From Bacteroidales bacterium (GTDB lineage Bacteria > Bacteroidota > Bacteroidia > Bacteroidales > Paludibacteraceae), in assembly GCA_012837935.1 (NCBI GenBank), contig DUQG01000032.1:36527-100526 (forward strand): a stretch of 64,000 bases of DNA, written 5' to 3'. Position numbers and translations under genes: made by a program. Each line of letters starts with the position of its first letter. The stretch's first letter is position 1. Below, piece by piece: positions 1-8,560 of this stretch. Below the pieces are notes generated by a model. The model saw only the letters and a program-made list of their open reading frames with translations, ran no database searches and was not told the origin of the DNA.

Positions 1-1
1 T

Positions 2-1915
2 ATTTTTGTGAGCATACATTCCTTGCACCGAATTTCTAAATACAAAGGGAAAGACGGCGAAGCGCCTAAAATTAACAAACTCGGTTCCGGTGCATGGGAA
101 CGACTGAAAGAGCGCACAAAATCCAAAGTAAAGGACATTGCACGCGACTTAATAAAACTTTATGCCAAGCGAAAAGCGGAAAAAGGATTTCAGTATTCGC
201 CGGATACTTATTTGCAAAATGAGTTGGAAGCTTCATTTATTTATGAAGATACACCCGACCAAGTGAAAGCCACTACCGACATCAAAAAAGACATGGAGTC
301 TGATGTGCCGATGGACAGGCTGGTCTGTGGCGATGTAGGTTTTGGAAAGACCGAAGTGGCCGTGAGAGCTGCATTTAAAGCTGTGGCTGACAATAAACAA
401 GTAGCGGTGCTTGTACCTACCACAGTGCTTGCCATGCAGCATTACAATACATTTATGAGCAGGTTAAAAGACTTCCCTTGTAATGTATCTTATATCAGTC
501 GCGCTAAATCAACTAAGCAAACTGGAGAAACCCTTGCAAAATTGGAGAAAGGCGAGATAGATATTATTATCGGTACACATAAATTGGTTGGTAAAACTGT
601 GAGGTTCAAAGATTTGGGATTGTTGATTATTGATGAGGAACAAAAGTTTGGAGTTTCGGTAAAGGAAAAGCTAAAACAACTAAAAGTCAATGTGGATACG
701 CTAACCCTGACTGCTACGCCTATTCCGCGAACATTGCAGTTTTCACTTTTTGGCGCTCGTGACTTGTCGATAATAAACACACCACCGCCTAATCGTTATC
801 CGGTACAAACCGAGCTTCATACCTTTGATGAGGAAATTATCCGTGATGCTATTAATCTGGAAATGAGCCGAAACGGTCAAGTATTCTTTGTAAATAATCG
901 CATTCAGAATATTTACAAGATTGAAGCCATGATAAAGCGACTAATTCCGGAATGTAGAGTTTGCGTGGGTCATGGTCAGATGCCGGCTAACGATTTGGAG
1001 GAAATTATCATGGACTTTATTGATTATGAGTACGATGTGTTGATTGCTACAACGATTATTGAAAGTGGTATAGACATTCCAAATGTGAATACCATTATTA
1101 TAAATAGTGCTCATCGTTTTGGTTTGAGCGATTTGCATCAGTTACGAGGCAGGGTAGGACGAAGCAACCGAAAAGCTTACTGTTATCTGTTGGCACCGGA
1201 AATGAGTTTGCTTACACCGGATGCTCGTCGTCGCTTGCAGGCAATTGAAACATTTTCGGAATTGGGAAGTGGTTTTAATATTGCCATGCAGGATTTGGAT
1301 ATTCGAGGTGCCGGAAATATGCTTGGTGCTGAGCAAAGCGGATTTATTACCGACTTAGGTTATGAAACTTATCAACGTATTTTGAATGAGGCTGTTCACG
1401 AACTAAAAGACGAGGAATTTGCCGAACTTTATGCCGATGAAAGAGAAGCGAATAAACAGACGGCTTATGTAACGGATTGTCAGATTGATACGGATTTAGA
1501 AGTGATGTTTTCAGACGAGTATATAGAGAATGTTTCCGAGCGAATAATGCTTTATCGTGAGCTTGATGATTTGAAATCAGAGGATGCATTAGTTGATTTT
1601 CAGAAAAATCTGGAAGACCGTTTCGGAAAAATTCCGAAACAAAGTCTTGGTCTTTTGTTGGTTGTTCGATTGCGTTGGTTGGCAATGAAGTTTGGAGTGG
1701 AAAAGCTGGTGCTGAAAAATGGTCAAATGACGGCATTCTTGGTTGCTAATTTTAATTCGCCTTACTATCAGTCAGACGAGTTTGGTAGGGTGCTACAATA
1801 CATGGCACGAAATCCGCGAAAAACAAAGTTGAGAGAGAATAACAACAAGCGTTCGGTTGTGTTTGCAGAAATACGTTCAGTAGAGGATGTTTGGAAGGTG
1901 TTTAATGAGTTTTAA
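2..1915 (+). CDS. mfd: Transcription-repair coupling factor Mfd, C-terminal part (5' end outside window)
   Basis: Helicase motifs (GDVGFGKTEVAVRAAFKAV, TLTATPIPRTL, ESGIDIPNVNTII, QLRGRVGRS) and a TRCF C-terminal domain; the reading frame stays open to the window edge (IFVSIHSLHRISKYKGKDG). Confidence 0.96.
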   Translation: MFVSIHSLHRISKYKGKDGEAPKINKLGSGAWERLKERTKSKVKDIARDLIKLYAKRKAEKGFQYSPDTYLQNELEASFIYEDTPDQVKATTDIKKDMESDVPMDRLVCGDVGFGKTEVAVRAAFKAVADNKQVAVLVPTTVLAMQHYNTFMSRLKDFPCNVSYISRAKSTKQTGETLAKLEKGEIDIIIGTHKLVGKTVRFKDLGLLIIDEEQKFGVSVKEKLKQLKVNVDTLTLTATPIPRTLQFSLFGARDLSIINTPPPNRYPVQTELHTFDEEIIRDAINLEMSRNGQVFFVNNRIQNIYKIEAMIKRLIPECRVCVGHGQMPANDLEEIIMDFIDYEYDVLIATTIIESGIDIPNVNTIIINSAHRFGLSDLHQLRGRVGRSNRKAYCYLLAPEMSLLTPDARRRLQAIETFSELGSGFNIAMQDLDIRGAGNMLGAEQSGFITDLGYETYQRILNEAVHELKDEEFAELYADEREANKQTAYVTDCQIDTDLEVMFSDEYIENVSERIMLYRELDDLKSEDALVDFQKNLEDRFGKIPKQSLGLLLVVRLRWLAMKFGVEKLVLKNGQMTAFLVANFNSPYYQSDEFGRVLQYMARNPRKTKLRENNNKRSVVFAEIRSVEDVWKVFNEF

Positions 1916-1958
1916 ATCATATAGAGACGGTGCATGCACCGTCTCTATATGATTTAAA
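1911..1958. repeat. Perfect 48-bp palindrome of the AGAGACG...CGTCTCT family, overlapping the mfd stop codon
   Basis: TTTAAATCATATAGAGACGGTGCA / TGCACCGTCTCTATATGATTTAAA are exact reverse complements with no loop. Confidence 0.9.
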
Positions 1959-2278
1959 AATAAAAAACCGCATTGTTATCTGTTGAGAAAACTCCTGTAA
2001 ACAGGATTTGAGGCAATCGGTTCTCTCTGTAATCTGCCGTTCGTCCTCAGACGAATACCCAAAGGCGCAGCCCGCCATTAAAAACCTTTGTATCTCGGTA
2101 AAAATTGTGTGTTGAGTTTTCCAATCTCTAAACAATACGGTATTGCAAATATAACAATTTATATTCAACTTTCCTACTAAAAGTATTAAAAAAAGATTAG
2201 AATTTCTTCTTTTTCTCAAAATTAAATTGATAGGTGAAAAAGTGGATGGAATATTTCGCTATGTAAAATAAAAACTTT

Positions 2279-2286
2279 ATTTTTGT
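2279..2286 (+). promoter_or_regulatory. Putative Bacteroidota -7 box (TATTTTTG)
   Basis: TAnnTTTG match ahead of the 2323 ORF; the same 'TTTGTAGCTTGAA' context recurs at about 6293. Confidence 0.5.
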
Positions 2287-2322
2287 AGCTTGAAATCAAA
2301 AATTAGAAACAAATTATCAAAT

Positions 2323-2994
2323 ATGGCTAAAAAAGAAACTAAAATTGAAGAATTGGAAAGCGTTGGACGCGTTTTATCTTCTTCAGAAGCATTTATTGAA
2401 AAAAACCAAAAATCAATCCTTATCGGGGTTGCTATTGTAGTTTTAATTGTTTTAGGAATCATGGCATTCCGTAATTTCTATCAAAAACCAAGAGAACTTG
2501 CTGCCGAAAACGCAATGTACAAAGCACAAGAATACTTTGCGATTGACTCATTTAGAGTAGCTTATGAAGGCGACGGTGCTCAAGTAATGGGATTCAAAGA
2601 AATTGCATCGGAATATGGTATGACAAAAAGCGGCGAGTTGGCAAGTGCTTACTCAGGCATCTGTCTTTATCATATGGGAAAATACCAAGAAGCCATCAAG
2701 CATTTAACCCAATACAATGGCAAAGATAACTACTTCAAAACCTCTATAGTCGGTCTTATTGGTGATTGCTATGCAGAATTAGGTGATAATGGAAAAGCTC
2801 AAAATTACTACAAAAAAGCTATTTCCGAAAAGAATGACTTGGCACCGATTTATTTGAAAAAATCAGGAATACTGTTCGAGTCTGAAAATAAAAATGCGGA
2901 AGCAGAAAAAGCATATCAACAAATCAAAGACGATTATCCAATGAGTAACGAAGCTTATGATATTGATAAATATCTGGCTCGAGTTCAAGGATAG
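2323..2994 (+). CDS. Tetratricopeptide-repeat membrane protein (YfgM-like)
   Basis: One TM segment (ILIGVAIVVLIVLGIMAF) then TPR-like repeats (YQEAIKHL, GKAQNYYKKAI). Start set at MAKKETK because the 2290 start would lie next to the promoter box. Confidence 0.75.
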   Translation: MAKKETKIEELESVGRVLSSSEAFIEKNQKSILIGVAIVVLIVLGIMAFRNFYQKPRELAAENAMYKAQEYFAIDSFRVAYEGDGAQVMGFKEIASEYGMTKSGELASAYSGICLYHMGKYQEAIKHLTQYNGKDNYFKTSIVGLIGDCYAELGDNGKAQNYYKKAISEKNDLAPIYLKKSGILFESENKNAEAEKAYQQIKDDYPMSNEAYDIDKYLARVQG

Positions 2995-3018
2995 TTCTCA
3001 AGTAGAATAATATTTTAG

Positions 3019-3053
3019 AAAACTGCTTTTTACGACGAAAGCAGTTTTTTTAT
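3019..3053 (+). terminator. Rho-independent terminator
   Basis: AAACTGCTTT...GAAAGCAGTTTTTTT hairpin plus T-tract after the TPR gene. Confidence 0.75.
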
Positions 3054-3072
3054 CCAATTAACTTTAATCGTT

Positions 3073-3588
3073 ATGGCAACTGTTTATCAAAATTTATCCG
3101 ATTACGATGCGGAATTAATGCCACCAAAAGAGATCGTAGCAACTCAAACTTACGCGATAGTAGTGGCTGAGTGGAATCCGGAAATTACCAATGCGCTCAA
3201 AGAAGGTGCTGTAAATTCTTTGGTTGCAAATGGTGTGTTAAAGAAAAACATAAAAATTGTATATGTACCCGGAACTTTTGAGCTTACACATGCAGCTTCA
3301 AAACTAAGCAGACAAAGAAAAGTCGGGGAAAAAGAGCCTAAATACGATGCTATTATTGTTATCGGCTGTGTGATTCAAGGCGAAACCCCGCACTTTACAT
3401 TTGTGTGCAATGGCGTTACGCAGGGAGTAACCGAATTGAACCTTTTACCGGATGGATGTCCTGTTATTTTTGGTGTACTCACTACCAATACCTTACAGCA
3501 AGCTAAGGACAGAGCAGGCGGCAGACATGGAAATAAAGGCGATGAAGCTGCCATTACTGCTATAAAAATGGCGAATATTGTTTGGTAG
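3073..3588 (+). CDS. ribH: 6,7-dimethyl-8-ribityllumazine synthase
   Basis: VAEWNPEITNAL, VPGTFELTHAA, GCVIQGETPHFTFVCNGVTQG, FGVLTTNTLQQAKDRAGG. Confidence 0.95.
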   Translation: MATVYQNLSDYDAELMPPKEIVATQTYAIVVAEWNPEITNALKEGAVNSLVANGVLKKNIKIVYVPGTFELTHAASKLSRQRKVGEKEPKYDAIIVIGCVIQGETPHFTFVCNGVTQGVTELNLLPDGCPVIFGVLTTNTLQQAKDRAGGRHGNKGDEAAITAIKMANIVW

Positions 3589-3677
3589 ATAAAAAATTAT
3601 TACTTACCTTTGCAACCGCAAAACAGAAATCAAGTTTGGTGAAAAAGTTTACCAAATTTACTTAGTAATCTGTTTTT

Positions 3678-3760
3678 GGGCAGTTACCAAAGTGGCCAAC
3701 TGGGGCTGACTGTAACTCAGCTGTCTTTCGACTTCGGAGGTTCGAATCCTTCACTGCCCA
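3678..3760 (+). tRNA. tRNA-Tyr (anticodon GTA)
   Basis: Acceptor stem GGGCAGT/ACTGCCC, long variable arm, T-loop GGTTCGAATCC, anticodon loop CTGTAAC. Confidence 0.93.
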
Positions 3761-3868
3761 CGATGTTAGTTAACAAGTTTATAATGGACGAGTAAACAAG
3801 ACTTTAAAAAGTTACTATTTACTGAAATTAAAGTTTACTTTTAATCTTGTTTACTAGTCAACTAAAAT

Positions 3869-3941
3869 GCGGAAGTAGCTCAGTTGATAGAGCATTAGCC
3901 TTCCAAGCTGAGGGTCGCGGGTTTGAGCCCCGTCTTCCGCT
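3869..3941 (+). tRNA. tRNA-Gly (anticodon TCC)
   Basis: GCGGAAG...CTTCCGC acceptor stem, TTCCAA anticodon loop, GGTTTGAGCCC T arm. Confidence 0.93.
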
Positions 3942-3944
3942 CTA

Positions 3945-3987
3945 AGAAAAAACACTGTAAAACTATGATTTTACAGTGTTTTTTTGT
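3945..3987 (+). terminator. Rho-independent terminator after the tRNAs
   Basis: ACACTGTAAAACTATGATTTTACAGTGTTTTTTT hairpin plus T-tract. Confidence 0.85.
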
Positions 3988-3996
3988 TTTTTTCGT

Positions 3997-4030
3997 TACC
4001 GAAGGACTGGTTTTAAGCCAGTCCTTCAGT
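3997..4030. repeat. Hairpin of the AAGGACTGG...CCAGTCCTT family
   Basis: GAAGGACTGGTTTTAAGCCAGTCCTTC; a related hairpin occurs at 57735-57765. Confidence 0.7.
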
Positions 4031-4046
4031 AAGAGCATGGGTAATA

Positions 4047-4074
4047 GTAGAGACGCCATATTATGACCTCTCTA
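4047..4074. repeat. Degenerate AGAGACG-family palindrome
   Basis: TAGAGACGCCATATTATGACCTCTCTA; relatives at 1911, 40094 and 53309. Confidence 0.55.
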
Positions 4075-4090
4075 TATGCGTTTGAACCAA

Positions 4091-4846
4091 TTAAATCCTA
4101 ACCGGAATTCCTTGTTTGGCAAGGAATTTTTTTAATTCTGGAATTTTCACTTCGCCGTAATGGAAAATACTTGCGGCAAGTGCTGCATCAGCTTTTCCTT
4201 TTGTAAAAGCATCCACGAAATGTTCCATCGTACCGGCACCACCGCTGGCAATTACGGGCACATTAACCGCCTCTGAAATAGCTGCAGTAATATCCAGAGC
4301 AAAACCATCTTTGGTTCCATCATGGTTCATGGACGTTAGCAGTATTTCGCCTGCACCAAGTTCTACTGCTTTCTTTGCCCAATCTACAGCTTTAATATCT
4401 GTCGCTACACGACCGCCATTTAGAAAAACGTACCACTTGCCATCTACTAAATTAGTGTCAATAGCAATTACCACGCATTGACTTCCGTAAGTTTCTGCTA
4501 ATTCTTTGATTAGTTGCGGATTACGAACAGCAGCCGTATTCACTGAAATTTTATCGGCGCCACTTTCCAGTAAGATTTTCACATCTTCTACGGACGAAAT
4601 TCCACCGCCTACGGTAAATGGAATATTAATTTCTGCCGCAATTTTGGCAACTAATTCCGATAAGGTTTTTCGCTTTTCGTTGGTGGCAGTTATATCTAAA
4701 AAAACCAACTCGTCTGCACCCATTTCGGCATAGTGTTTTCCGAGTTCAACGGGGTCGCCCACGCCTTTGATATTTTCAAAATTTATTCCTTTTACCGTTT
4801 TTCCATCCTTTACATCCAAGCATGGAATAATCCGTTTTGTTAACAT
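4091..4846 (-). CDS. hisF: Imidazole glycerol phosphate synthase subunit HisF
   Basis: [56 protein letters not shown]. Confidence 0.96.
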   Translation of the reverse strand: MLTKRIIPCLDVKDGKTVKGINFENIKGVGDPVELGKHYAEMGADELVFLDITATNEKRKTLSELVAKIAAEINIPFTVGGGISSVEDVKILLESGADKISVNTAAVRNPQLIKELAETYGSQCVVIAIDTNLVDGKWYVFLNGGRVATDIKAVDWAKKAVELGAGEILLTSMNHDGTKDGFALDITAAISEAVNVPVIASGGAGTMEHFVDAFTKGKADAALAASIFHYGEVKIPELKKFLAKQGIPVRI

Positions 4847-4882
4847 AAGTGGTTGATTATTAGTGAGTACAAAATTAACTCT

Positions 4883-6190
4883 TTATTCTGAAATTGTTGA
4901 TGCAATATTTTCTTTGCTTATCGTTACTGTTTCGAAAGTATTTACTAAATTTTTGTCGTAGTTCTTTCTTAGGCGAATGTAATTCTCTGTAAATCCGAAC
5001 ATGCTTCCGGTACTACTGCGTTTACTTTCCCAAAGTACAGTCGCTGTTTTTCCAATCTGTTTTTCGTAGAAAGCGATTGTTTTTTCATCGGAAATTTTAT
5101 GTAACAAATCACTTCTACGCTTACGTTCTTTTATTGGAACTTTATGCTCAATTTCAAGCATTTTGGTGTCGGAACGTTCCGAATAAGTGAATACATGCAG
5201 TTGAGAGAAGTCCAGATTTTGGATAAATTGCACGTTTTTATCAAATAATTCTTCGGTTTCTCCACGAACACCCACAATGGTATCTACGCCAATAAAAGCA
5301 TCCGGTAAATGGTGACGAATGATAGCAATTTTATCTGCAAAATCAGCAGTAGTATAGCGCCGTTTCATAATTTTTAGCACTTCGTCTGAGCCGCTTTGAA
5401 GTGGAATGTGAAAGTGAGGCATAAAGCGTTTACTTTCGGCTACAAATTGGACAATTTCTTCAGTCAATAAGTTTGGTTCTACGGATGAAATACGAAAACG
5501 AACCTCAGCATCTATATTGTCCAATTCCTTTAATAAATCAATAAAAGTTTCGCCGTTTCGCTTGCCAAATTCGCCTGTGTTTACACCTGTCAGTACAATT
5601 TCTTTTGCACCGTTGGCAATAATTTCCTCTGCCATTTTTACGGTTTCTGTTATTGTACCGCTTCTACTGTGTCCGCGTGCCAATGGAATAGTGCAGTATG
5701 TGCAGTAGTAATCACAACCGTCTTGAATTTTAAGGAAATAACGTGTTCGGTCAGCGTGTGAAATAGCAGGTTTGAATTCTTTTGTTTTTAATATATTGCT
5801 ACAGACAATTTGAGAACTGTCAAGCTCATCCCAATTATCCAAATAGCTTAGTATATCAAATTTTTCGTGATTGCCAAGCACTAAGCTTACACCCTCAATT
5901 TGAGCAATCTCTTTTGGCTTCAATTGTGCGTAGCAGCCTGTTACAATTATTTTTGCACTTGGATGCAAACGATGCAGTCTGCCTATCGCTTGACGACATT
6001 TATGGTCGGCTGTGTCGGTTACCGAGCAGGTGTTGATAATACAAATATCAGCTTCCTCACCCGAGCGCACTCTTGTAAATCCCTTATCAGCAAGCTGTTT
6101 GCCGATGGCGGAAGTTTCTGCAAAGTTGAGTTTACAGCCCAAGGTGTGGTAAGCTACTTTTTTATTTTTAAATATAGTTCTATCAATCAT
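4883..6190 (-). CDS. mtaB: tRNA (N6-threonylcarbamoyladenosine) methylthiotransferase MtaB-like radical SAM protein
   Basis: HTLGCKLNFAETSAIG, CDYYCTYCTIPLARGHSRS (CxxxCxxC), FIGVDTIVGVRGET. Start chosen at MIDRTIFKNKKVAYHTLGC; the ORF extends to 6217. Confidence 0.85.
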   Translation of the reverse strand: MIDRTIFKNKKVAYHTLGCKLNFAETSAIGKQLADKGFTRVRSGEEADICIINTCSVTDTADHKCRQAIGRLHRLHPSAKIIVTGCYAQLKPKEIAQIEGVSLVLGNHEKFDILSYLDNWDELDSSQIVCSNILKTKEFKPAISHADRTRYFLKIQDGCDYYCTYCTIPLARGHSRSGTITETVKMAEEIIANGAKEIVLTGVNTGEFGKRNGETFIDLLKELDNIDAEVRFRISSVEPNLLTEEIVQFVAESKRFMPHFHIPLQSGSDEVLKIMKRRYTTADFADKIAIIRHHLPDAFIGVDTIVGVRGETEELFDKNVQFIQNLDFSQLHVFTYSERSDTKMLEIEHKVPIKERKRRSDLLHKISDEKTIAFYEKQIGKTATVLWESKRSSTGSMFGFTENYIRLRKNYDKNLVNTFETVTISKENIASTISE

Positions 6191-6285
6191 TTTCAGAAAA
6201 GCAGTGAGATTTCCCACAAAAATAAGATTGCAAAGTTACTAAAAAACTGAGCTTCTTGAAAATGAATTGTAATCCATTCATTTTT

Positions 6286-6295
6286 TTTATCTTTG
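6286..6295 (+). promoter_or_regulatory. Putative Bacteroidota -7 box (TATCTTTG)
   Basis: TAnnTTTG match about 25 bp upstream of the 6320 ORF. Confidence 0.5.
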
Positions 6296-6319
6296 TAGCT
6301 TGAATTATAACAATTTGAA

Positions 6320-8266
6320 ATGAGAAAAACTATACTATTTATATCGCTATTTTTCACTGCGCTTGTATTTGCTGAAACGAGCAGTACGATTTCAATCTCG
6401 CAAATTCAAGGAAGTGGAAACCAAAGTCCTTACGTGGGTCAGACTGTAACTACTGAGGGAGTTGTAACGGCAAAATTTATCGGTTCGGGGATGATTAACG
6501 GCTTTTTCTTGCAAGATAAAGTCGGAGATAATAATCCTGCCACGTCAGATGGTATATTTGTTTACTTGACTGACGCGAATCAAATTTCTGTAGGTGATGA
6601 TATCCTTTTAACAGGACGAGTGTCTGAATACTATGGCAGAACGCAGATTCAGGCAGATAATATTACTATTCGCAGAAAAAATGCCAAAGTAGAGCCGACA
6701 AAGCTAAGTTATGAAGAACTGACAGGTAATTGGGAAAGATACGAAGGGATGTTGGTGGAAATTCAGCAAACGCTTTGGGTAGATAATAACTACAATTTGG
6801 ATCGTTACGGCGAGTTGGAACTTCGTGACTTTCGAAAACAAATTCCTACTAATTTAGCATTTCCACGAACAGAAGAATATAGTACTATAGTCAAAAAAAA
6901 CGGAAAATCACCTATTTATTTGGATGACGCTTATACGGGAAGCTACAAAACGCCTGCGGTTTTTGCGGATGAATATGGAACTCGACGGACAGGCGAAAAA
7001 GTGGAAAAACTTTTGGGTGTGGTTGATTATGCCAATTCAAAATATGTTATTTATCCGGTTTCCGAAGTGGAGTTTTTTGGAAATCCAAGACGTAGAACAC
7101 ATAACGATATCGGTGATTACAATCTGAAAGTTGCCGGATTTAATTTGGAATATTATCTGACTTCGCCTAACTCATCGAGCATGGGACCAAGCACGCAACT
7201 GGAACTTGAGCGACAGCACACGAAAATTGTGGACGCAATGATTGCCATAGATGCGGATATTTATGGATTGTTGGAAATAGAGCAAGGTCAAAAAGCGTTA
7301 ACAAAACTGACAGCTGCCATGAATTCTGCTACCGGCTCTGTTCGATATGCTTATATTGATGATGGAACGTCAATTAATGGAACATATACCAAAGCTGCCT
7401 ATATTTATCGTACAGATAAAGTTACACCGCATATGGGGTTGCGAAATATCAACAATCCTTCGCCTATTAATCGTAAAAAACTTCAAGCTTTCACGTTGAA
7501 ATCAAATGGTGAGCGGTTTATTTTTAGTCTCAATCACTTTAAAGCAAAAAGCGGATGTGAAAATGCTTCCGGTGCTGATGCCGATCAAAGCGATGGGCAA
7601 AGCTGCTTCAATGCAACGCGTGTGGCAGAGGCAAAAGCCGTAATCTCAGCTATTAATGGCGCAAAAGCCTATTATGCTGATGAGGATGTGCTTGTGATGG
7701 GTGACTTGAATGCTTACGCAAAAGAAGATCCGATTCGGGAATTTATCAATGTCGGATATGTAGATTTACTGCATCAATTCCATGCGGATAGTGCTTACAG
7801 CTATGTCTATCGTGGCGAAGCAGGTTATTTAGACCATGCCATTGCGAATGAGAGCATGGCTCGCCAAATAACGGGTGTTACTGCATTTCATATTAATGCC
7901 GACGAGTTGACTTCTTACGGATATGACGGTGTAAACTATCTGCCGGATATGTTCCGTTGTTCCGACCACGACCCGATTGTGGTTGGAATTTCGTTGGGAA
8001 ATGATGTGAATACTCTCAGTATGACATTTGACGAACGGGTGAAAGTTTTCCCGACAGTAACATCCGATTTAATTAATATCTCTCAAGCTGATGGCGGTTA
8101 TATTCAGATATTCTCGTTGAATGGTATAAAACTCTACGAAAATTCCATTGATTCAGATAGTTTCAGCTTGTCTTTGAAATCAGAACTTGGATTAGTTTCG
8201 GGAGCATATATTGTTCGTTTATTGGGAGAAAATCGAATGGTGAGACGGATTGTTTTTGTGAAGTAA
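6320..8266 (+). CDS. Secreted endonuclease/exonuclease/phosphatase (ExeM/NucH-like nuclease) with T9SS C-terminal sorting domain
   Basis: Signal peptide; OB-fold-like N-domain; MGDLNAYAKEDPI and RCSDHDPIVVGI nuclease motifs; C-terminal QIFSLNGIKLYENS...GAYIVRLLGENRMVRRIVFVK. Confidence 0.85.
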   Translation: MRKTILFISLFFTALVFAETSSTISISQIQGSGNQSPYVGQTVTTEGVVTAKFIGSGMINGFFLQDKVGDNNPATSDGIFVYLTDANQISVGDDILLTGRVSEYYGRTQIQADNITIRRKNAKVEPTKLSYEELTGNWERYEGMLVEIQQTLWVDNNYNLDRYGELELRDFRKQIPTNLAFPRTEEYSTIVKKNGKSPIYLDDAYTGSYKTPAVFADEYGTRRTGEKVEKLLGVVDYANSKYVIYPVSEVEFFGNPRRRTHNDIGDYNLKVAGFNLEYYLTSPNSSSMGPSTQLELERQHTKIVDAMIAIDADIYGLLEIEQGQKALTKLTAAMNSATGSVRYAYIDDGTSINGTYTKAAYIYRTDKVTPHMGLRNINNPSPINRKKLQAFTLKSNGERFIFSLNHFKAKSGCENASGADADQSDGQSCFNATRVAEAKAVISAINGAKAYYADEDVLVMGDLNAYAKEDPIREFINVGYVDLLHQFHADSAYSYVYRGEAGYLDHAIANESMARQITGVTAFHINADELTSYGYDGVNYLPDMFRCSDHDPIVVGISLGNDVNTLSMTFDERVKVFPTVTSDLINISQADGGYIQIFSLNGIKLYENSIDSDSFSLSLKSELGLVSGAYIVRLLGENRMVRRIVFVK

Positions 8267-8270
8267 GACT

Positions 8271-8336
8271 GATGTTGGATGTCGGATGTCGGATGTCGGA
8301 TGTTGGATGTCGGATGACCGATGACTGATGTCGTAG
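8271..8336. repeat. Heptanucleotide tandem repeat (GGATGTC)n
   Basis: GATGTTGGATGTCGGATGTCGGATGTCGGATGTTGGATGTCGGATGAC: 7-bp period, about 8 degenerate units. Confidence 0.9.
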
Positions 8337-8477
8337 ATGGAAGTCGGTTGGTCGGAGTAGTTTATAGTAAGATAGATTAATAGACTAACAAATAGATAAA
8401 CATTGAGATTTTCAGGATATAATATTTCAAGATAAAATTCATTAATAGCAGCTCCTACTCCCCTTATAAAATAAAAA

Positions 8478-8556
8478 AAGTCCGCTAAGTTTCTCCCTGA
8501 AGGGGGAAATACCCGAAGGGAAAGGGGGCTTGGAGAAAGGGGTTGGGGGGATAGAG
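8478..8556 (-). repeat. CCCCCTAAATCCCCC-family palindromic repeat, diverged antisense copy
   Basis: AAAAAGTCC...CCCTGAAGGGGGAAATACCCGAAGGGAAAGGGGGCTT is a reverse-complement relative of the copies at 11246, 17088 and 19112. Confidence 0.7.
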
Positions 8557-8560
8557 GCTT

